A stretch of 64,000 nt of DNA from Cohnella zeiphila (GTDB lineage: Bacteria; Bacillota; Bacilli; Paenibacillales; Paenibacillaceae), in contig NZ_JACJVO010000002.1 in NCBI RefSeq assembly GCF_014212055.1, positions 1 to 64,000 on the forward strand. Reading direction: 5' to 3'. Positions 34,280 through 43,289 of the stretch are shown piece after piece (the first letter of the stretch is position 1; the number at the start of each line of letters is the position of its first letter). A program made the position numbers and the translations under genes. The notes beneath the pieces are model-generated. The model was not told the DNA's origin and searched no databases. It saw only the letters and a list, made by a program, of their open reading frames with translations.

Positions 34280-36290
34280 GATAGAAACTCACCTCTTTGT
34301 AAAGCTGATAGAAAAAGTCGTACAGGTTGTAGGACAACCCGAAGGTGATGAACCCGAACAGCCAGATCATGCCGATTGTCAGCACGGTAATGGCCGAATT
34401 TTTGATCGTTTCGACGAAGTCGAAGTTGTGAATGACCTGCGTCATGACGAAGAACATCGCCGCCATCCACAGCATCATGACCGTATTCAAGGTGTGGATG
34501 ACGATCTTCTCGTCCAGCGTAACGATGTTGGACAGGACGATCGTCGGGATCGAGAAGAAGAAGTACGGCGCCAGCGCGTACGTGCTTCCCTGGACGACCT
34601 CCCGGAATTTTCCTTCTCCGTCCTTCACGCTGCAGACGAGATAATTGGCGATAATCCACGTGATCCACGGGAGAACGAACAAGCCGAGCGTATTGCGCAG
34701 ATTGATCTCGGACAGCTCGACGGGATGGAACAGGAAGCCGGTTCCGTAGATCGACGCCAGCTTGACGCCGACCGCCGCGGCGAGCAGCAGCAGCACGATC
34801 CAGGGTGCGACCCGGGCTTCTTTCAAGCGGTAGAATCCGTCATAGGGATGGAACATGACGTACCAGAAGCTGCGCAGATCGGCCAGCGGCCGGTTCCAGG
34901 AAGCCGGCGGCGAGTGCTTGCGCAGCAGCGCGCGAACGCCCCGGATTCCGTAGCGCAGCGCCAGCAAGATTCCGACGATCCAGGCGATCAGGGCGATAAA
35001 ATGGCTCTGCATCCAATCCAGCCGGATCTGCCAGAACGCCTTGGAATACCCTTCCGTATCGAACGCCGTCTTCATGAACGTCAGCGCGTTATGGTTGTCT
35101 CCCTCGTGCAGGTAGACTTTGCCCAGCCCTTCGAACGTGCCGTTGTACATGTCGTTCAGCTCGTAGACCCGCTCCCAGTAAGGCTTGCTCTCCTCGTATT
35201 TGCCGTCCGAATACAGCACGAGCGCCTTCAGGACGTTATTGCCGAACTCGGTCCGGACGAACTTATGGATCGTCTCGGTCTTGCTGTCCGAGATCCAGAT
35301 GCTGTCGCGGGAATCGACGCCGATGCTCGTCGGAAAGCCGAGCACGCCGGACTGCTGCGTCTCCTTGTCGACCAAGCCGAACGCGAACAGCGCTTGGCCG
35401 GTCCGATCGTACAGGTTGATCTGTTCGGAGTCGAGATCGATGTTGTAAAGGAAGCCGTCCTTGTCGATCGCCACGTCGACGATGCCGTGCGCGTCCACGA
35501 ACGTCTTGTTCTTGAACGCGTCCACCCCTCCGGCGTTCAGCTTCCGGACCGCTCCTTCCCCGAAGCTTCCGGCCGTCGCCGTGTAAATGAAGCCGTCCTC
35601 ATCCAGCGCGATATTCGCGATCGGGCGCGGCAGGTTCGCTTTTTCCTTCGCCAGCTGCTCCTTGTTGAGAACAAGCTTCTTCAGCCAGGTCAGAAGCGAT
35701 TGCTGTGCTTTGTTCGCGCCGAAATAGCCCATGAATTCGCCTTTGTCGTTCAGGCGCACGAGACCCTGATAGGAAGAGTTCAGCGCGATGTACATGACGC
35801 CCCGGCGGTCGACGACCAGCTTGATCGGCACGAACTGCTCGGTGGCCATCAGCGTGGTGTCCGGCTTCTTGTATTCGCGCACGAACTTGCCGTCCGTGCC
35901 GAACACCGCGATTCGCTGATTGCCGGAATCGGCTACATACACCAGGCCGCCCGGGGTGACGAATACCCCTTCCGGCGAGCTAAGCCGTCCCTTCCCTTCC
36001 TCGTCGCCGATCGCCCGCAGCTGCTTGCCGTCGTTGCCGAGCACGATGATCCGATCCTGCTTCTTGTCGGCCACGTAAACGCTGTCGTCCGGCGCCACGT
36101 AAAGATCGACCGGCTCCTCGAAATGGGCGGAGAACGCTTCTTCCGGCGTGTAAATCGGCTGAATGCGAAACCAGGTCGACTGGTTGCCGTCGTAATAAAA
36201 AGTCGAGTACGGGAGCCGGGCGAACGTCGTTTGGGGCACGACGAACCACGCCGACGCAGCCAGAAGCAGAAGTGCCATCCATTTCTTCAT
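34275..36290 (-). CDS. NHL-repeat beta-propeller fused to a YIP1-type membrane domain
   Basis: 671 residues. Signal peptide (about 1-24), then NHL-type repeats (FEEPVDLYVAPDDSVYVADKKQDRIIVLG; LSSPEGVFVTPGGLVYVADSGNQRI; PIANIALDEDGFIYTAT; FPTSIGVDSRDSIWISDSKT) forming a propeller to about residue 360. A TPR-like helical stretch (SDGKYEESKPYWERVYELNDMYNGTFEGLGKVYLHEGD) precedes a first membrane helix near 445. The last 180 residues are a YIP1-family domain with several membrane helices. The propeller should lie outside the cell. It sits between the permeases of importer 1 and the DUF5696 gene, whose ATT start overlaps its stop. It may be a sensor, scaffold or glycan-handling subunit; the function is unknown. 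Confidence 0.88.
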   Translation of the reverse strand: MKKWMALLLLAASAWFVVPQTTFARLPYSTFYYDGNQSTWFRIQPIYTPEEAFSAHFEEPVDLYVAPDDSVYVADKKQDRIIVLGNDGKQLRAIGDEEGKGRLSSPEGVFVTPGGLVYVADSGNQRIAVFGTDGKFVREYKKPDTTLMATEQFVPIKLVVDRRGVMYIALNSSYQGLVRLNDKGEFMGYFGANKAQQSLLTWLKKLVLNKEQLAKEKANLPRPIANIALDEDGFIYTATAGSFGEGAVRKLNAGGVDAFKNKTFVDAHGIVDVAIDKDGFLYNIDLDSEQINLYDRTGQALFAFGLVDKETQQSGVLGFPTSIGVDSRDSIWISDSKTETIHKFVRTEFGNNVLKALVLYSDGKYEESKPYWERVYELNDMYNGTFEGLGKVYLHEGDNHNALTFMKTAFDTEGYSKAFWQIRLDWMQSHFIALIAWIVGILLALRYGIRGVRALLRKHSPPASWNRPLADLRSFWYVMFHPYDGFYRLKEARVAPWIVLLLLAAAVGVKLASIYGTGFLFHPVELSEINLRNTLGLFVLPWITWIIANYLVCSVKDGEGKFREVVQGSTYALAPYFFFSIPTIVLSNIVTLDEKIVIHTLNTVMMLWMAAMFFVMTQVIHNFDFVETIKNSAITVLTIGMIWLFGFITFGLSYNLYDFFYQLYKEVSFYH

Positions 36291-36316
36291 CGTTCCGACT
36301 TCCTTTGCTGATGGAA

Positions 36317-37174
36317 TTACTTGATTCCGGAATGGATCATCGTCTCAAGCACTTTCCGCTGGAAGAGCAGGAAGATGATCAGGTTCGGGATAAACATGAG
36401 CAGGCCGGCGGCGGCCGCCAGGTTTTGCCCGGCCACGTTGTTCTGAAGGCCGCTCAGCAGGCTGTTCACGTAGAAAGCGAGCGTCCGCATCGTCTCGGTC
36501 TGCATGAACAAGGTGGACGTCTCCACGTCTCCCCACACGCCTTGGAACGTAAAAATCGAGATGGTCGCAATGGCGGGCACGGACAGCGGCAGAACGATTC
36601 TCAGGAAAATGCCGAAGTGGCTGGCGCCGTCGATCTTGGCCGCTTCCACCAGATCGTTCGGGATCTGGGAGACGAATCCGACCAGCATGAACACCGCGAC
36701 CGGAGAAGCCAGAGCCGGCAGCACGTGACCGAAATAGGTGTTGTTTAGCCCGATTCCGTTGATGATGAGATACCGCGGAATCGAGACCGTCTCCGGCGCG
36801 AACATGAGCGACAGCGTGATCATGGACATGATCAGCTGCTTGAAGTGGAACTGATACTTGGCCAGCACGTAGGCCGCCATCGTGCTGACGACGATGACGA
36901 GCGTAAGCGTCAGCGCCGCCACGACCACGCTGTTGAACAGATAACGGGTGAACGGAACCGTCGCGTTCGAAGCGTGCAGGAAGAGCGATTCGAAATTGCG
37001 GAACGTCGGATGCCGGACGAAGAACCGCGGCGGGAACAGAAACAGCTCGTTCTGCGGCTTGAACGCGTGGTTGAGGATAAAGACGATCGGCAGGATCATG
37101 AACGCCGCCAGCGCCGTAAAAACGGTGACCAGGCCGACCTGAAACGGCGACGTTCTGCGAAGTTTGCGAATCAT
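36317..37174 (-). CDS. Carbohydrate ABC transporter permease (ABC importer 1, MalG-like subunit)
   Basis: 285 residues with six predicted helices; EAA loop VEAAKIDGASHFGIFLRIVLPLS is intact. It follows the other importer-1 permease after three bases and precedes the NHL-YIP1 gene by 26. The C terminus ends in FQRKVLETMIHSGIK, close to the usual MalG-type ending that reaches the ATPase. Confidence 0.93.
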   Translation of the reverse strand: MIRKLRRTSPFQVGLVTVFTALAAFMILPIVFILNHAFKPQNELFLFPPRFFVRHPTFRNFESLFLHASNATVPFTRYLFNSVVVAALTLTLVIVVSTMAAYVLAKYQFHFKQLIMSMITLSLMFAPETVSIPRYLIINGIGLNNTYFGHVLPALASPVAVFMLVGFVSQIPNDLVEAAKIDGASHFGIFLRIVLPLSVPAIATISIFTFQGVWGDVETSTLFMQTETMRTLAFYVNSLLSGLQNNVAGQNLAAAAGLLMFIPNLIIFLLFQRKVLETMIHSGIK

Positions 37175-37177
37175 CGG

Positions 37178-38146
37178 TTACAGCTCCTCCTTTGAGCCGA
37201 ACAGCCGGTAAGCGAACCGCATGGCGAAATAGCTGACGAGCAGCAGCATGACCGAGATCGACGACGCATAGCCGAGCTCGAAGCGAATGAACGCATAGTC
37301 GTCGATATGGTTGATGATCAGATGCCCCGCGTACTGCGGCGTAATCGCCGCCCCCGTCAGCTGGGTGGAGATGCTGCCGGCCTTGAGCGTCGAGACGATC
37401 GTCATGACGGCGCTGAACAGCATCTGCGGCTTCATGGACGGAATCGTGATGTAGAACACTTCCTGGAGGCGGTTCGAGATGCCGTCGATGCGGCCGGCCT
37501 CGTACAGCTCGCGGTTGACCGTCTGAAGTCCGGCGAGCATGGCGAGGAAGCCGACGCTGAAGCTGATCCACAAGGAGACGAGAATCATGATTTTCATCAA
37601 ATATTTCGGATCCTGCAGCCAGATGATCGGCGAATCGATCCAGCCCATCTGAAGCAGGAAGTGGTTGACGTAACCGACCCGGTCGCCGCTGAACGCGGCG
37701 ATCCACACGACCGACAGCGCCACCGCGCCGGCCATCGAAGGCGCGTAAAACGCGAGCGTGTAGTAGTCCCGGATCCTGATCGGAAGCTGGTGGATCAGCC
37801 ACGCGAACAGGAACGCCAGCATGTAGCCGCCGGGACCGACGATGAGCGCGAACAGGAACGTATTCGGCAGCGCCTTGGTCAGGAAGATGATGTCCTGCGT
37901 GAACAGTTCGATGTAATTGGAGAAGCCGATGAAGTGCAGCTTGCCGAAGCCGTCGTAGGAGGTGAAGCCGAGCGTCGCGGCCATGACGACGGGAACGACG
38001 ATGAAGACGGTGAAGCACAGAAGGAACGGCGCGATGAACAGATAACAGAACGCGTCGCGCCGTATTTCCGCCCAGAACCGGCTCCACCTAAGCCCGATCG
38101 TCTGCGCCCGGCTCGTTCGAATGCTGGGAGAAAGCTCCGTCTTCAT
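37178..38146 (-). CDS. Carbohydrate ABC transporter permease (ABC importer 1, MalF-like subunit)
   Basis: 322 residues from ATG 38146, which overlaps the stop of the large binding-protein gene (ATGA) and follows GGGAGG at 10 bases; a further ATG 18 bases upstream lies on that site. Six predicted helices, FCYLFIAPFLLCFTVFIVVPVVMA at the first, and EAA loop YEAGRIDGISNRLQEVFYITIPS. Confidence 0.93.
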   Translation of the reverse strand: MKTELSPSIRTSRAQTIGLRWSRFWAEIRRDAFCYLFIAPFLLCFTVFIVVPVVMAATLGFTSYDGFGKLHFIGFSNYIELFTQDIIFLTKALPNTFLFALIVGPGGYMLAFLFAWLIHQLPIRIRDYYTLAFYAPSMAGAVALSVVWIAAFSGDRVGYVNHFLLQMGWIDSPIIWLQDPKYLMKIMILVSLWISFSVGFLAMLAGLQTVNRELYEAGRIDGISNRLQEVFYITIPSMKPQMLFSAVMTIVSTLKAGSISTQLTGAAITPQYAGHLIINHIDDYAFIRFELGYASSISVMLLLVSYFAMRFAYRLFGSKEEL

Positions 38147-41106
38147 GATCCAGGTTCCTCCCATTTGAATGGTTGTAAAATTTGCGGCACGCGCAGGTCG
38201 GCCCCGTTGCCGATGCCGAAGTCCCGCTGCCTGCTGTCCATCTCTCTCTGCAGCGCCGTCTCCGCGTCTTCCAGCGCTTCCTCCGCCGGCACGTTGTTAA
38301 ACACGGTGTCGTTCCAGGCGAAATCCATTTCCCGGCCGAGGAAGTAGAATCCCGGCACGTTCGGCATGTTCTTCGCCCAGCGCGCCTGCTCGCGGATCGC
38401 CTGCAGATCGTCGTCGGGCCAGTTCAGCGTCCGCATCGCGCCCGTGTTCGCCGTGTTCCACCGGTATTCGAGACCGTAGAACGACTCGATGTCCTTCGCG
38501 TAGCGGGCCTGCACTTCGTCCGACGTCCACCATTTCAGAAATTCCCACGCTTCGTCCTTGCGGTCGCTTTTCTTCATGATCATGGCGGCGGACAAGCCCT
38601 GGGGCGACCACCGGGCCACTTGCCCGTCCGGCTGCTCGATGCCGGGCAGCGGCGCGATCTTCCAATGGCCCGTAATCTCCGGAGCGGCGACCAGCAGCTG
38701 GACGTACGTATTGAAGTCGGCGATGCCGATCGGGATGTCCCCGTCGCGGAAGTGCTGGAAGAAAGCCGGAATGTCGATGGGCAGATTGTATTTCGTGAAC
38801 ATCTCCGTCCACATCTTGAACGCCTTCTGCCCCGCCTCGCTCGTCAAGGTCGCCTTCAGCCCGTCCGGAGAGTAGGCCTCCGCGCCGTTCTCGAAGAAGA
38901 AAGTCGAGAAGTCGGCCTTCGGAATGCTCATCGTCATGCCGTTCTCCTGCAGCGTCGGCAGGATGTCGAAGACGTCGTTCCACGTGTCAGGCGCTTTCAA
39001 GCCCAGGTTCTCGAAGATGTCGGAGCGGTAGAACATGACCTGGAAGTTCTCCACCTCCGGCAGTCCGTACGTGCCTCCGTTGTAGGTGAGCGCCCGCTGC
39101 ACGCCGGGGATGAACCGCTTGTTCACTTCGTCGAAGCCGGGATACTTGGACAAGTCTTCGACGGCGCTCCGCATCGCGTAGTCGGCCGGCGTCGCTTCGC
39201 CGACGCCCAGGGCGACGTCGGGCACGTCCCCGGCGGCGTTGCCGAGAATGAGCATGTTCGGGTTCGGCATCAGGTTGATGTTCACCTGAATCCCCGTCTT
39301 CGGCGTGAAATCCTGGTCGACCATCTCCTTCAGCAAGTCGACGTAGTCCCGTCCCCGCTGGACCCAGATCGTCAGCGCCTTGGGATCGTCCTTCTGGACG
39401 GAATCGTAATTCATATAGAAGGAGCGGCCGAAGTCCTTGATCGCATAGGGGATTCGCGACAGCGTCGTCGGCGCTTTGAAGCCCGTCTTCGCGTCCGGCG
39501 TCCGCACGACCAAATAATCGAACAGCAGCGGCTGCTGGGTAAGCGTGGACATCCAGGTGCCGATATTGCTCTGAATCGTCGAGATGTCGTTGATCTTGTT
39601 CGGAATTTCGTTGACGTCCGCGAGCATCTCGCTTAGGATGCTGACGGACGACTTGATCGCCTGCGACAGATCCGAATCCCGGCCGTTCAGTCCGTTCAGG
39701 TAGCTGCGGATGTCGGACAGCCGCGTGATGAACGACTGGACCTCCGTCGCGACGTTCGGGTCGTACTTGGCCATGTCCCACGTCCGCTTCGAGTCGATGT
39801 TCGCGTCGAACGACGATTTGCTGTAGTTGCCCGTAATGAGACGGACGTGACGGTCGAAATCGGCGATCTGCTGAAGCGTATCCTGCAGCGCCAGGTTGAC
39901 CGGCTGCAGCTCCGACGAATCGGCGATCATCCGAATCGTGTGCTCGCCCTTCGTCAGGTAGAAGCGGTAGGGCTTGCCGTCCGGATCGGCCATCGTCGTA
40001 ATCTCGAATTCCTTGTGGAAGTCGAAGCCGTAATGAAGAAGCTCCCGGAACGGCGTTTGGCCGTCGATCTCGACCGTCCGATACGCTTTGAAGCCGTTGC
40101 GGTAGTTCTGGTAGTTTTTGAGATCGATCTCGTACCACCCGTCGGCCGGCACCGACACCTGCCATTCGACCCATTCGCCCGGATTTTGCCAGCGCTGCCC
40201 GCCGAGCACGTTGTAAACGATCCGTCCTTTCGGATCCGGGGAAATGTACGGCTCCGACCAATGGTCCGTCTGGATCGTCAAGGCCGATTTGCGCTGGAAG
40301 TTCTCCGCTTCGGTCTTGCGGAACCAGTCGTCCTCGCCGGTCTCCGCCGGCTTCGCGGCCGCGTATTCCGCATAGGACGGGAGCGGCTTCTGCGGCTGGA
40401 ACGAGAGGGCTCGCAGCGCCAGCGGCTCCCTCCCGCCGAGGAGCCGGAGCGTGTGCTTGCCCGGCTCCAGCCGGAACAGCAGCGGACGGGAAGAGGCCGA
40501 ATAGTCGGCCGCCGCCAGATCCGTCCACTCGACGACTTCCGTCTGCTGCGGGCGGATCTCCATGCCGATCTCGTTGCGGGCATACGGATATTGGGCGTCC
40601 TTCCAATGGCGCTCCAGCTCGATGTGCTCCGCCTCCAGGAACGGGTAGCGGCCGTCGATCTGTACGCCCCGCACGGCCGAGGTATCGCCCCCCGGCAGCG
40701 GCTTGTAATCGAGATGAAGCTCGTACCAGCCGGCGTTCGCCACCTCGAACGTCCACTCCACCCAGCCCTTCTCGTTGTTCCAATTCAGGACGCCGCCGTC
40801 GCCGCCGCTCTCCGCGGCGAGCTTCGCTGCCGGATCCGCCGAGCTGTATCCGGTCGGATCGATCGGAATCGGCTTCGCCCCCGGCGACTCCAGTTCGCTC
40901 TCCTGCTTGTTCAGCATCAGCTTGGCATACGGAAGCTCATCGCCGGCATCCTGGAAGCTCAGCAATTCGGAAGCGCTTACGTTCGACGCGTAAATAACCG
41001 AGTCCTTGCCGGAGAACAAGCGAATCGCGACGGCCAGCACGATGACGACGAGCAGCAGACGGAAGCCGATCCGGATCAGCCGGGAACTCCGGTACAGGTT
41101 CCTCAT
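38143..41106 (-). CDS. Oversized membrane-anchored solute-binding protein with two carbohydrate-module-like domains
   Basis: 987 residues, about twice the usual size. There is no lipobox; an uncleaved membrane helix (about 12-31) anchors it. Two successive beta-sandwich-like regions share features: about 95-245 (GWVEWTFEVANAGWYELHLDYKPLPGG; HTLRLLGG) and about 265-410 (GEWVEWQVSVPADGWYEIDLKNY; HTIRMIAD), resembling CBM35/CBM6-type sugar-binding modules. A helical region (about 410-570) leads to a family 1 binding domain (from about 577, ALTIWVQRGRDYVDLLKEMV; WKIAPLPGIEQPDG; AWEFLKWWTSDEVQARYA). It overlaps the ATPase gene upstream and the permease gene downstream by four bases each. It should capture glycan at the surface and feed importer 1. 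Confidence 0.9.
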   Translation of the reverse strand: MRNLYRSSRLIRIGFRLLLVVIVLAVAIRLFSGKDSVIYASNVSASELLSFQDAGDELPYAKLMLNKQESELESPGAKPIPIDPTGYSSADPAAKLAAESGGDGGVLNWNNEKGWVEWTFEVANAGWYELHLDYKPLPGGDTSAVRGVQIDGRYPFLEAEHIELERHWKDAQYPYARNEIGMEIRPQQTEVVEWTDLAAADYSASSRPLLFRLEPGKHTLRLLGGREPLALRALSFQPQKPLPSYAEYAAAKPAETGEDDWFRKTEAENFQRKSALTIQTDHWSEPYISPDPKGRIVYNVLGGQRWQNPGEWVEWQVSVPADGWYEIDLKNYQNYRNGFKAYRTVEIDGQTPFRELLHYGFDFHKEFEITTMADPDGKPYRFYLTKGEHTIRMIADSSELQPVNLALQDTLQQIADFDRHVRLITGNYSKSSFDANIDSKRTWDMAKYDPNVATEVQSFITRLSDIRSYLNGLNGRDSDLSQAIKSSVSILSEMLADVNEIPNKINDISTIQSNIGTWMSTLTQQPLLFDYLVVRTPDAKTGFKAPTTLSRIPYAIKDFGRSFYMNYDSVQKDDPKALTIWVQRGRDYVDLLKEMVDQDFTPKTGIQVNINLMPNPNMLILGNAAGDVPDVALGVGEATPADYAMRSAVEDLSKYPGFDEVNKRFIPGVQRALTYNGGTYGLPEVENFQVMFYRSDIFENLGLKAPDTWNDVFDILPTLQENGMTMSIPKADFSTFFFENGAEAYSPDGLKATLTSEAGQKAFKMWTEMFTKYNLPIDIPAFFQHFRDGDIPIGIADFNTYVQLLVAAPEITGHWKIAPLPGIEQPDGQVARWSPQGLSAAMIMKKSDRKDEAWEFLKWWTSDEVQARYAKDIESFYGLEYRWNTANTGAMRTLNWPDDDLQAIREQARWAKNMPNVPGFYFLGREMDFAWNDTVFNNVPAEEALEDAETALQREMDSRQRDFGIGNGADLRVPQILQPFKWEEPGS

Positions 41107-42227
41107 CCCGGCTCCCCTCCGACCGCATCGCCCGTATTCTCGTCGAAGAAGTGAAGCTTCTCCAGCTGGAACGAGGCGCTCACTTTATCCTCGGGCCGAT
41201 AAACGGTCTCCGGCTCGGTGCGGGCGATGATCCTCGTTTCCCCGACCGCGACGTACACGTACGAGTCGGCGCCCGTCGCCTCCGTCATCTGCACGACGGC
41301 GGATACGGAGTTCGGCTGCGGCTCGTCCGTCCGGTCCGGTCCGAGCAGCACGTGCTCCGGGCGCACGCCCAGCACGACGTTCCGTTCCGACCGCGTCAAG
41401 CTGTCGAACCGGCTGCCGTACTTCTCGGGAAGCGCGAGCCGGATCCGCTTGTTGACGAAGTAGAAGCGCCCGTCTTCTTTCAGCACGCTGCCGTTCACGA
41501 AGTTCATCTGCGGCGACCCGATAAATCCGGCGACGAACAGGTTGGCCGGCTCGTCGTACAGCTGGCGGGGAGGCGCCACCTGCTGAATGACGCCGTCTTT
41601 CATGACCACGATGCGCGTTCCCATCGTCATCGCTTCCACTTGATCGTGGGTGACGTACACCATCGTCCGCTTCAGATCGCTCTGCAGCTTGATGATCTCC
41701 GCGCGCGTCTGGGCTCTCAGCTTGGCGTCGAGGTTGGACAGCGGTTCGTCCATGAGGAACACCTGCGGTTCCCGCGCGATCGCGCGGCCGAGCGCCACCC
41801 GCTGCTTCTGGCCGCCGGACAGCTGGCTCGGCTTGCGCTCGAGCAAATGCGAGATTTCCAATATTTTCGCCACCCGGTTGACCCGCAGCTCGATCTCGTA
41901 TTTGGCCGTCTTGCGCAGCTTCAGCCCGAGCGCGATATTTTCGTACACCGACAAGTTGGGATAGAGAGCGTAATTCTGAAAAACCATCGCGATGTCCCGA
42001 TCCTTCGGCGAGACGTAGTTGACGAACTTATCGTCGATATACAGCTCGCCGCTGCTGATCTCCTCCAGGCCGGCCAGCATGCGCAGCGTCGTCGACTTGC
42101 CGCAGCCGGACGGCCCGACCAGCACCAGGAACTCGCCTTCTTCGATGGACAGGTGGAAATCGTTCACAGCGGGACGGGATTCCCCTTTGTATCTTTTGAA
42201 CACGTGATGGAATGTGATGCTTCCCAC
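41103..42227 (-). CDS. ABC transporter ATP-binding protein, UgpC/MsmX/MalK type
   Basis: 374 residues. Walker A GPSGCGKST (38-46), Q-loop VFQNYALYP, signature LSGGQKQRVALGRAIA (from 136), Walker B VFLMDEPLSNLD, H-loop VYVTHD, and a C-terminal OB-type regulatory domain (VVLGVRPEHVLLGPD). This is the energising subunit of sugar importers. Firmicute sugar operons usually lack their own ATPase and share MsmX, so its presence as first gene is notable. It is the only ATPase gene in a run that encodes two sets of permeases, and probably serves both. ATG 42227 is 23 bases behind a GAGGTGAG site. Confidence 0.95.
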   Translation of the reverse strand: MGSITFHHVFKRYKGESRPAVNDFHLSIEEGEFLVLVGPSGCGKSTTLRMLAGLEEISSGELYIDDKFVNYVSPKDRDIAMVFQNYALYPNLSVYENIALGLKLRKTAKYEIELRVNRVAKILEISHLLERKPSQLSGGQKQRVALGRAIAREPQVFLMDEPLSNLDAKLRAQTRAEIIKLQSDLKRTMVYVTHDQVEAMTMGTRIVVMKDGVIQQVAPPRQLYDEPANLFVAGFIGSPQMNFVNGSVLKEDGRFYFVNKRIRLALPEKYGSRFDSLTRSERNVVLGVRPEHVLLGPDRTDEPQPNSVSAVVQMTEATGADSYVYVAVGETRIIARTEPETVYRPEDKVSASFQLEKLHFFDENTGDAVGGEPG

Positions 42228-42276
42228 CGATACTCACCTCTCGCTTCTACTCGTCTGCCGCTTTCCTCGAATTCAT

Positions 42277-42339
42277 GTTACCGTAACCGCGAACGGGGCT
42301 TAATGAGCGAAACTTGGCTTTTCCCGGCCAAATTTGGCC
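42277..42339. promoter_or_regulatory. Candidate operators between the ABC operon and araC
   Basis: The 197-base divergent gap holds two palindromes: GTTAC-C-GTAAC (42277-42287), at a plausible minus-strand -10 (TTAAGC, 17 bases, TAACAT) for the 12-gene operon, and GGCCAAATTTGGCC (42326-42339), a perfect 14-mer midway to the araC promoter. Either may bind a repressor or the AraC protein. Confidence 0.4.
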
Positions 42340-42359
42340 TCTTCCCGCCGCGTTTGAGG

Positions 42360-42388
42360 TTGTGGGCGGCACGCGAATCCGCTAGACT
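42360..42388 (+). promoter_or_regulatory. Promoter of the AraC regulator gene
   Basis: TTGTGG (42360-42365), 17-base spacer, TAGACT (42383-42388), 36 bases before GTG 42425. Confidence 0.5.
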
Positions 42389-42424
42389 GAATAGACAAAC
42401 TTCGCGCACGGGAGAGCGATCGAC

Positions 42425-43264
42425 GTGAACCCTTGGCACGAGAAAATCGCCCTGAAAACCGACCAGCCGATGAAAATCATCGTCAGCGACACGGAGTGGG
42501 GAACGCCGGCGCATTGGCATCAAGAGATCGAGGTCGTCCATATTCTCGAGGGCGACATGCAGATCAGCATCGGAGACGAGATTTACGACGTCGCGTCCGG
42601 CGACATTCTGCTGATCGGCGCCTGCTCGATCCACCGCTTCTATCCGAATCCGCTGGGCTGCCGCAAAATCATCGTGCAGCTCGGCATGCCGGTGTTCGGC
42701 GACTACGCCGAACGCGTCTTCGGCCGCAAGTTCCGCCAGCCTCGGCTTCGCGCGGGCGACGGACCGCACCGCCGGCTGGAAGAGGCGCTGCGCGCCGTCC
42801 TTCGGGAGCGGGAGGCGCCGGAAGACGGCTCCGAGCTCGCCATCAAGGCCGCAATCTACGATCTCGGCGCTTCCCTCATCCGCCGGGTGCCGATGGACGC
42901 ATACTCCCCGCAGGAGAGAACCAAACAGCTGAGGCAGCTCGAACGGCTGAGCGGCGTGCTCGCCTATATCGAGAAAGAGTACGCCTCCGACGTCTCGCTG
43001 CGGCGCGCGGCCGAGGTCGCCGGATTCAGCGTTCCTTACTTCTCGCGCTTTTTCAAGGAGACGACCGGCATCGGCTTCGTCGATTACGTGAACGATTTCC
43101 GCACGAACATCGCCACCTCCCTGCTGCTCGGCGAGCCGGAGAGCTCCGTCACGGACATCGCTTTCCGGTCCGGATTCAACAGCATCGAGACGTTCAACCG
43201 GGCATTCAAGAAGGCCAGCGGCTGCACCCCCTCCGAATTCCGCAACCGAAAGAACGTTCGATAA
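42425..43264 (+). CDS. AraC family transcriptional regulator (cupin sensor)
   Basis: 279 residues. The N-terminal cupin domain (HWHQEIEVVHILEGDMQISIGDEIYDVASGDILLIGACSIHRF) would bind a sugar; the C terminus has two helix-turn-helix units (SLRRAAEVAGFSVPYFSRFFKETTG; SVTDIAFRSGFNSIETFNRAFKKASG). GTG 42425 follows GGGAGAG. It is divergent from the 12-gene glycan operon and is probably its activator, and perhaps that of the GH3 gene 112 bases downstream, which lies beyond a terminator. Confidence 0.93.
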   Translation: MNPWHEKIALKTDQPMKIIVSDTEWGTPAHWHQEIEVVHILEGDMQISIGDEIYDVASGDILLIGACSIHRFYPNPLGCRKIIVQLGMPVFGDYAERVFGRKFRQPRLRAGDGPHRRLEEALRAVLREREAPEDGSELAIKAAIYDLGASLIRRVPMDAYSPQERTKQLRQLERLSGVLAYIEKEYASDVSLRRAAEVAGFSVPYFSRFFKETTGIGFVDYVNDFRTNIATSLLLGEPESSVTDIAFRSGFNSIETFNRAFKKASGCTPSEFRNRKNVR

Positions 43265-43289
43265 AAGCAAAAAATGACGAACGGTTCGC

